Shown here piece by piece: positions 38,069 through 42,349 of a stretch of 42,349 bases of DNA. A program made the translations under genes and the position numbers. Each line of letters begins with the position of its first letter. Positions within the stretch are counted from its first letter, which is position 1. Source of the DNA: Marinobacter adhaerens HP15 (GTDB lineage: Bacteria; Pseudomonadota; Gammaproteobacteria; Pseudomonadales; Oleiphilaceae); contig NC_017508.1 of the NCBI RefSeq assembly GCF_000166295.1, positions 1 through 42,349 of the forward strand, read 5' to 3'. The notes beneath the pieces are model-generated. The model did no database searches and was not told the origin of the DNA. It was given only the letters and a program-made list of their open reading frames with translations.

Positions 38069-40608
38069 TAGGCTGCCTCCAGGTAGTTATCAAGTTTCAG
38101 GCCACGACCTGCGAGCCATTCATGCACCCACTGTTCGCCATATTTGGCTTCCAGTTGCTTGATAGCTGCCACGGATTCCTTGTCGGAAGCACCGACAAAC
38201 GAGAGAGCCAAAGGCCCAAGGGCGAGGTCATAGAGGCGGCGACCGTTTTCAGAGACGTAGTAGTACTGACGTTTGGGAACAGCCGTTGCCAGGATGTCAA
38301 TTTGACGAGCATTAAGGCCCATTCTGCGGTATAGGGCTGATGTGTCCTCGTCGCGGGCGTAGACGTTCGGCAAGAAAATCTTGGTTGCAGTGGACTCCAC
38401 AATAACGTCCAGGATGCCGGAGTTGGCAGCGTCGGACAGGCTTTGTGTTGCCATAAGAACCAGACAGTTAGCTTTACGCAGTACCTTGAGCCATTCGCGG
38501 ATTTTTTCGCGGAATGCAGGATGCCCAAGCATCAACCAGGCTTCATCCAGAATGATGACCGCAGGCTGTCCTTTAAGGCTTCGCTCGATTCTACGGAATA
38601 GGTACAGCAAGACCGGCAGGGCAAATTTTTCGCCCAGGTTCATCAGCTCTTCGATTTCAAACGTGGTGAAGTCGGTTAGTGATAAACCATCCTCGTCGGC
38701 GTCCAGAAGGTGCCCCATAGAGCCATCAACCGTGTATTGGCGGATAGCTTCACGGATGCTTTCATCCTGGATGGTCAGCGAGAACTCAGACAGAGTACGC
38801 GCCCCGCTTTCGTGCATACTGACAATCGCATGGGCAATTTCATTTCGTTGTGCAGGCGTACTTTGAACCCCGTTTAACGCCAGGATGGTGTCTATCCATT
38901 CCATTGCCCAAGCGCGATCACTCTTGGTTTCCAGATACTGCAATGGACAGAAGGACAGGTGATCATCGTCCGCACCGACAGAAAAATGCAGGCCACCAAC
39001 CGCTTTAGTCAGCGGATACATGGACATGCCTTTATCAAATGCGAAGATCGACATGCCTGCGTAACGGCGAAGCTGAGCAGCAATCAAGGCCAAGTGTGTC
39101 GATTTACCTGCACCCGTTGGGCCGAACATAAAGGTATGACCCAAATCACGAACGTGAAGGTTCAAACGGAACGGCGTTGACCCACTGGTAACACAGTGCA
39201 TTAGAGCCGGTGACAGAGGCGGATACATTGGGCAAGGAGCGTCGGCGTTTCCTGTCCAAATGGTGCTTGTAGGCAGCAGGTCGGCCAGGTTCATCGTATT
39301 AATGAGCGGGCGACGCACATTTTCAACACCGTGGCCCGGCAGGCTGCCCAGGTAAGCGTCCAGGGTATTAATGGTTTCAGTTCGTGCAGCAAAGCCCAGG
39401 CGGTTGATTGATTTCTCTACCTGGCGTGCAGACTGTTCCAGACGGTCCCGGCTTTCATCCATTAGGACGACAACGCTAGTGTAATACCCAACAGCAACCA
39501 AGCCGCTGTTCACTTCTGCAATTGCAGATTCTGCGTCCTGGACCATTGTTAGAGCGTCTTGGTCCACATTACCGCTATTTGTGTTAAATACCTGGTCAAA
39601 GAAACCGCGCACTTTTTGTTTCCACTTCTTGCGGAACTTGTCCAGGTGCTTAATGGACTCGTGTTGATCCATGAAAATGAAACGTGACGACCAACGATAT
39701 TCAACCGGGAGTTCGGCCAGGGCGCTCAAGATTCCAGGGTGAGACTCCAAGGGGAAACCCTCGATAGAAACGACCTGAATAAATTTGCGGCCAACTTTCG
39801 GTACTACCCCGCCCCACATTTCCTGACCGCCAATATAGGCGTCCATATACATAGGGTTATTAGGCAGTTGAACAGGGTGGCTTACACCAGTAACGCAGAA
39901 TTGTAGCCAGCTAAGAAAATCGTCATGCGTGACTTTGCTGCCGTCCTCATTCACGATTTTTTGACCGCGAAGGCGAGTCAACTTAACCGCAGTTGTCAGA
40001 CGGTTTTCAATGCCGCTAATTTCGCGCTTGAATTGGTTAATCAAGCCTTTGGTGCGGGCTTTTTTGCCAACCACCTCGGCGTCATCGTCAAACATGAGTT
40101 CAACGAATTTGCGCTGAGCCAGTAAAGGCGGGAACCATGTTAGGGTTAGAACAAAGTAACCCTCATACATCGCACCCAGGCCCTCGAAGAGCTGACGGCG
40201 TTCCTCGTCAATCGCGGCAGAAACCGGATCAGGGAAAGCTGAGGTATTGCGTTCTGAATAATTGGGAGCTGGACGGCGCACGGCATCAACGTGAACCATC
40301 CAACCATTACCAAGGCCCGCCAGAGCCTGGTTAATACGAAAAGACACCATTTCCCGCTGTTCGTCGGTGCTGCTGGCGTTGTCATCCCCTTTGTACAGCC
40401 AAGACGCCATGAAAGCGCCGTTCTTGCAGACAATTACACCGTCATCAACAACAGCGGCATAATTGAGCAAGTCAGCCAGCCCCGCATCCTTGGAACGATG
40501 CTTTTTCAACTTCAATTCAGCATCGACCGCACGGATACGGGCAAAAAGGATAAGTAACAGCGCCGCACCGCAGACAGCAATGGCAAATGAAATAGCTTGA
40601 ATCATCAT
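38068..40608 (-). CDS. trbE: TrbE, VirB4-like ATPase
   Basis: 846 residues (RK2 about 852). The N-terminus has a hydrophobic segment (FAIAVCGAALLLILFARIRA). The CagE/VirB4 N-terminal domain follows. The ATPase domain has Walker A FGPTGAGKSTHLALI (about 492-506) and Walker B VIILDEAWLMLGHPAF (about 684-699). It energises pilus assembly and DNA transport. Its ATG overlaps the trbD stop. Confidence 0.96.
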   Translation of the reverse strand: MMIQAISFAIAVCGAALLLILFARIRAVDAELKLKKHRSKDAGLADLLNYAAVVDDGVIVCKNGAFMASWLYKGDDNASSTDEQREMVSFRINQALAGLGNGWMVHVDAVRRPAPNYSERNTSAFPDPVSAAIDEERRQLFEGLGAMYEGYFVLTLTWFPPLLAQRKFVELMFDDDAEVVGKKARTKGLINQFKREISGIENRLTTAVKLTRLRGQKIVNEDGSKVTHDDFLSWLQFCVTGVSHPVQLPNNPMYMDAYIGGQEMWGGVVPKVGRKFIQVVSIEGFPLESHPGILSALAELPVEYRWSSRFIFMDQHESIKHLDKFRKKWKQKVRGFFDQVFNTNSGNVDQDALTMVQDAESAIAEVNSGLVAVGYYTSVVVLMDESRDRLEQSARQVEKSINRLGFAARTETINTLDAYLGSLPGHGVENVRRPLINTMNLADLLPTSTIWTGNADAPCPMYPPLSPALMHCVTSGSTPFRLNLHVRDLGHTFMFGPTGAGKSTHLALIAAQLRRYAGMSIFAFDKGMSMYPLTKAVGGLHFSVGADDDHLSFCPLQYLETKSDRAWAMEWIDTILALNGVQSTPAQRNEIAHAIVSMHESGARTLSEFSLTIQDESIREAIRQYTVDGSMGHLLDADEDGLSLTDFTTFEIEELMNLGEKFALPVLLYLFRRIERSLKGQPAVIILDEAWLMLGHPAFREKIREWLKVLRKANCLVLMATQSLSDAANSGILDVIVESTATKIFLPNVYARDEDTSALYRRMGLNARQIDILATAVPKRQYYYVSENGRRLYDLALGPLALSFVGASDKESVAAIKQLEAKYGEQWVHEWLAGRGLKLDNYLEAA

Positions 40609-40916
40609 TTGTATTGCTTCCCTTGGCTTGTCGTGTTTTCACGGTAGGGCGTGCTGCGAGCTGGATAATATGCCTTGTAGCGGCGGTGCCGCAGATAGAC
40701 ATGGCGCAGCTTAGGGTCTGACTTAGCCATGAGTCGGCACACAAAAAGTGCGCCGAACCACAGGCCAATACCAAAGACCGTTGCCCTGACTTCCTGAGCA
40801 CTAAAAATAAGTGCCCCTGCCAGCAGTCCCGAGAACATCACAAGCTCACGATCCCCGCCCATGAACAAGTTTTCTCGGTTGCCAGCTCTACGAATGGGGA
40901 TCGTGCGCAGAGCCAT
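40605..40916 (-). CDS. trbD: TrbD, VirB3-like membrane protein
   Basis: 103 residues, the RK2 length. It opens MALRTIPIRRAGNRENLFMG, the family signature, followed by two close hydrophobic segments (ELVMFSGLLAGALIFSA and VFGIGLWFGALFVCRLM). The C-terminal half is basic (YLRHRRYKAYYPARSTPYRE). VirB3 proteins pair with VirB4; here trbD and trbE overlap by 4 bp. Confidence 0.94.
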   Translation of the reverse strand: MALRTIPIRRAGNRENLFMGGDRELVMFSGLLAGALIFSAQEVRATVFGIGLWFGALFVCRLMAKSDPKLRHVYLRHRRYKAYYPARSTPYRENTTSQGKQYK

Positions 40917-40918
40917 AG

Positions 40919-41344
40919 TTACACCGCCTGAATACCGTTAACGAGACGCATGGCCGCGCCGCTAACCTGGTTAACTGCACCGTCAGTCAGTGCCGCGATT
41001 TCTGCACCACGACCGAAGAAGGTGGACATCATGTTTTGCGCACCGACCAGCAGAGCCATTACCAACACGATAAAAATCAGCGTGCGGAAAAAGCCGTTGA
41101 GTTCACCACCGAAGATCAGAATGCCGCCTGCGACGACAATACCGATGATGGACAGGGCGAACGCCACAGGGCCGGTTACAGAGTTGCGAAGGTTGGTCAG
41201 CCAACTTTCATAAGGGAGTGAGCCGCCCGTTCCTTCCGAAGCCATAGCCGGTTGAACAGCCATAACCAGGAACAAAGCCGCGAACAGGCCAAAGTAGAGC
41301 ATGGCCGAACGGTTAAGGCGGATTGATGGGAGAGTGAGTTGCAT
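40919..41344 (-). CDS. trbC: TrbC, conjugative pilin precursor
   Basis: 141 residues from ATG 41344, preceded by TAGGAGTAATACC. A Sec signal ends AMA/SEGTGG, so the mature chain begins at Ser36. The conserved end FFGRG/AEIA places TraF cleavage after Gly113. The segment between is exactly 78 residues, the size of the circular RK2 pilin. Two membrane helices are visible ([20 protein letters not shown] and [16 protein letters not shown]). An upstream frame to 41398 overlaps trbB and lacks a ribosome site. Confidence 0.96.
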   Translation of the reverse strand: MQLTLPSIRLNRSAMLYFGLFAALFLVMAVQPAMASEGTGGSLPYESWLTNLRNSVTGPVAFALSIIGIVVAGGILIFGGELNGFFRTLIFIVLVMALLVGAQNMMSTFFGRGAEIAALTDGAVNQVSGAAMRLVNGIQAV

Positions 41345-41369
41345 TGGTATTACTCCTAGTTTCCTACGT

Positions 41370-42329
41370 TTAAAGGGATTTAGTGATGTATTGACCATCG
41401 CAATAACCGGAAACCTCTAGGATTTCCTGGATGCGGCGGCCTTCCGGGGTTCTGGCGATATGAACAACGATGTGAACCACCTCGCCAATTAGCGGTTCAA
41501 TCTCGGCTGGAGCCGCTGGATTACGTGTAATCAGCGACCGCAAGCGAGCTAGGCCAGCGTTAGCATTGTTAGCGTGCAGTGTTGCAGCTCCGCCCTCATG
41601 CCCGGTATTCCAAGCATCGAGAAGGTCCAAGGCTTCCGCTCCGCGCACCTCACCGACCAGGATACGGTCGGGCCTCATGCGCAAAGTTGTTTTCAGCAAT
41701 GCCGTCATGGATACGTCAAGGCTGGTGTGATACTGAACGTGGTTTTCTGCGGCACATTGGATTTCGCCGGTATCCTCAATGATGAAAACCCGTTCTGTAG
41801 GATCGGTAATCACCATTTCGTTGATGATGGCGTTAACCAGGGTGGTTTTGCCTGAGCCAGTGCCGCCGATGACAAGAATGTTTCGGTGTGCTGCCACAGC
41901 TTCAACCAGGACGTGTTTTTGGGCGGCGGTCATAATGCCGTTTTCCACGTACTGGTCCAGGGTGAAGATCGCAACGGCTTTCTTACGAATGGCGAAGGTA
42001 GGGGCCGGAACTACTGGAGGTAGCTGGCCTGCGAAGCGGGAGCCATCAAGGGGAAACTCCCCTTCTAGGATAGGCTTGCTTCGGGTGACTTCTTTGCCGT
42101 GATACCCGGCAATAGTCTCGATAATAGCTTGAGCCTGGGCAGGTCTAAGCGTTCCGATGCACTGCATCCCCTCACCTAGACGTTCAACCCAAACTTTCCC
42201 GTCTGCGTTGAGCATAAGCTCGACTGTCTTAGAGTGATTTAGAGCCTGGAGAAGCTCCGGCCCAATATCCCGCTCTAGTTTTCTTTTTGCCCGGTCCTTA
42301 ATGGAGCCAGTCATGTCGTTTTGTTGCAT
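41370..42329 (-). CDS. trbB: TrbB, VirB11-like ATPase
   Basis: 319 residues (RK2 about 320). This cytoplasmic hexameric ATPase drives pilus formation and substrate transfer. Walker A is [17 protein letters not shown] (about 152-168), Walker B lies in [19 protein letters not shown] (about 219-237), and the His box is [13 protein letters not shown]. It is the first trb gene; its promoter would be found across the window junction at 23-51. The start at 42329 is preceded by GGGGCAATTGA; a later ATG at 42314 lacks a ribosome site. Confidence 0.95.
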   Translation of the reverse strand: MQQNDMTGSIKDRAKRKLERDIGPELLQALNHSKTVELMLNADGKVWVERLGEGMQCIGTLRPAQAQAIIETIAGYHGKEVTRSKPILEGEFPLDGSRFAGQLPPVVPAPTFAIRKKAVAIFTLDQYVENGIMTAAQKHVLVEAVAAHRNILVIGGTGSGKTTLVNAIINEMVITDPTERVFIIEDTGEIQCAAENHVQYHTSLDVSMTALLKTTLRMRPDRILVGEVRGAEALDLLDAWNTGHEGGAATLHANNANAGLARLRSLITRNPAAPAEIEPLIGEVVHIVVHIARTPEGRRIQEILEVSGYCDGQYITKSL

Positions 42330-42349
42330 TCAATTGCCCCGGTATTTTC

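Noticed and set aside
1..42349. tRNA or rRNA genes, insertion sequences, integrons and resistance genes
   Set aside because: None was recognised on either strand while reading the window.

Overview
The window reads as one complete, circular, self-transmissible IncP-1 type plasmid of about 42 kb, opened between trbA and trbB. trbA lies at 232-615 on the minus strand, and its partner operon trbB-trbP starts at the extreme right end (42329, minus) and runs leftward. Only a short joined spacer, 42330-42349 plus 1-231, would separate them, as in RK2/R751. Every backbone block of an IncP-1 plasmid is present: ssb-trfA, an oriV with iterons, klcA-klcB-korC, kleA, kleE, korA-incC-korB, kfrA-kfrB-kfrC, oriT with traKLM and traJIHGFEDC, and trbB-trbN plus trbP. 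IncP-1 plasmids are broad-host-range plasmids of Proteobacteria, so the host cannot be named more closely. Several proteins (TrfA, TraI, TraG, TrbC) are easily recognised. The KorA operator, several gene lengths and a base composition that looks less G+C-rich than the classic alpha and beta plasmids suggest a divergent subgroup. I see no antibiotic, mercury or catabolic genes, no insertion sequence and no transposon ends.

Layout. 1-2240: trbB promoter region, trbA (minus), then ssb-trfA (plus) from a shared regulatory spacer. 2241-3138: oriV, with eight same-direction iterons, a DnaA box, an A+T-rich stretch and a G+C-rich stretch. 3139-7051: the KorC-controlled stability region, in which an almost identical 80-82 bp promoter/leader cassette occurs four times and drives two unknown small-gene units, klcA-klcB-korC and kleA; kleE follows. 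7053-9470: central control operon korA/incC/korB plus a 47-codon gene. 9550-12502: kfrA, kfrB and kfrC; KfrC carries a phosphoribosyltransferase-like motif. 12553-25562: the Tra1 region, with traMLK leftward, oriT, then traJ to traC rightward and two small genes. 25592-27727: accessory block (DEDDh exonuclease and lipoprotein on minus; a 43-residue ORF and serine recombinase on plus). 27748-42329: a leftward gene train, trbB to trbP followed by five further genes ending in a two-part helix-turn-helix protein.

How it fits together. TrfA would bind the iterons and load the host replisome. IncC (ParA) and KorB (ParB) would partition the plasmid, with KorB also acting as a global repressor through ten perfect copies of TTTAGCSGCTAAA. 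KorA would act at two promoters through a variant palindrome, GTATAGCTATAC, KorC at the four cassettes, and TrbA at candidate sites at trbB, oriT and traG. TraI nicks oriT with help from TraJ and TraK, and TraG couples the relaxosome to the Trb type IV secretion channel. TraF and host signal peptidase process TrbC into a pilin predicted at exactly 78 residues. The least explained parts are the duplicated KorC cassettes with unknown cargo, the outlying iterons around one of them, the KfrC domain, the five genes beyond trbP, and the repeat-rich sequence in front of the recombinase.
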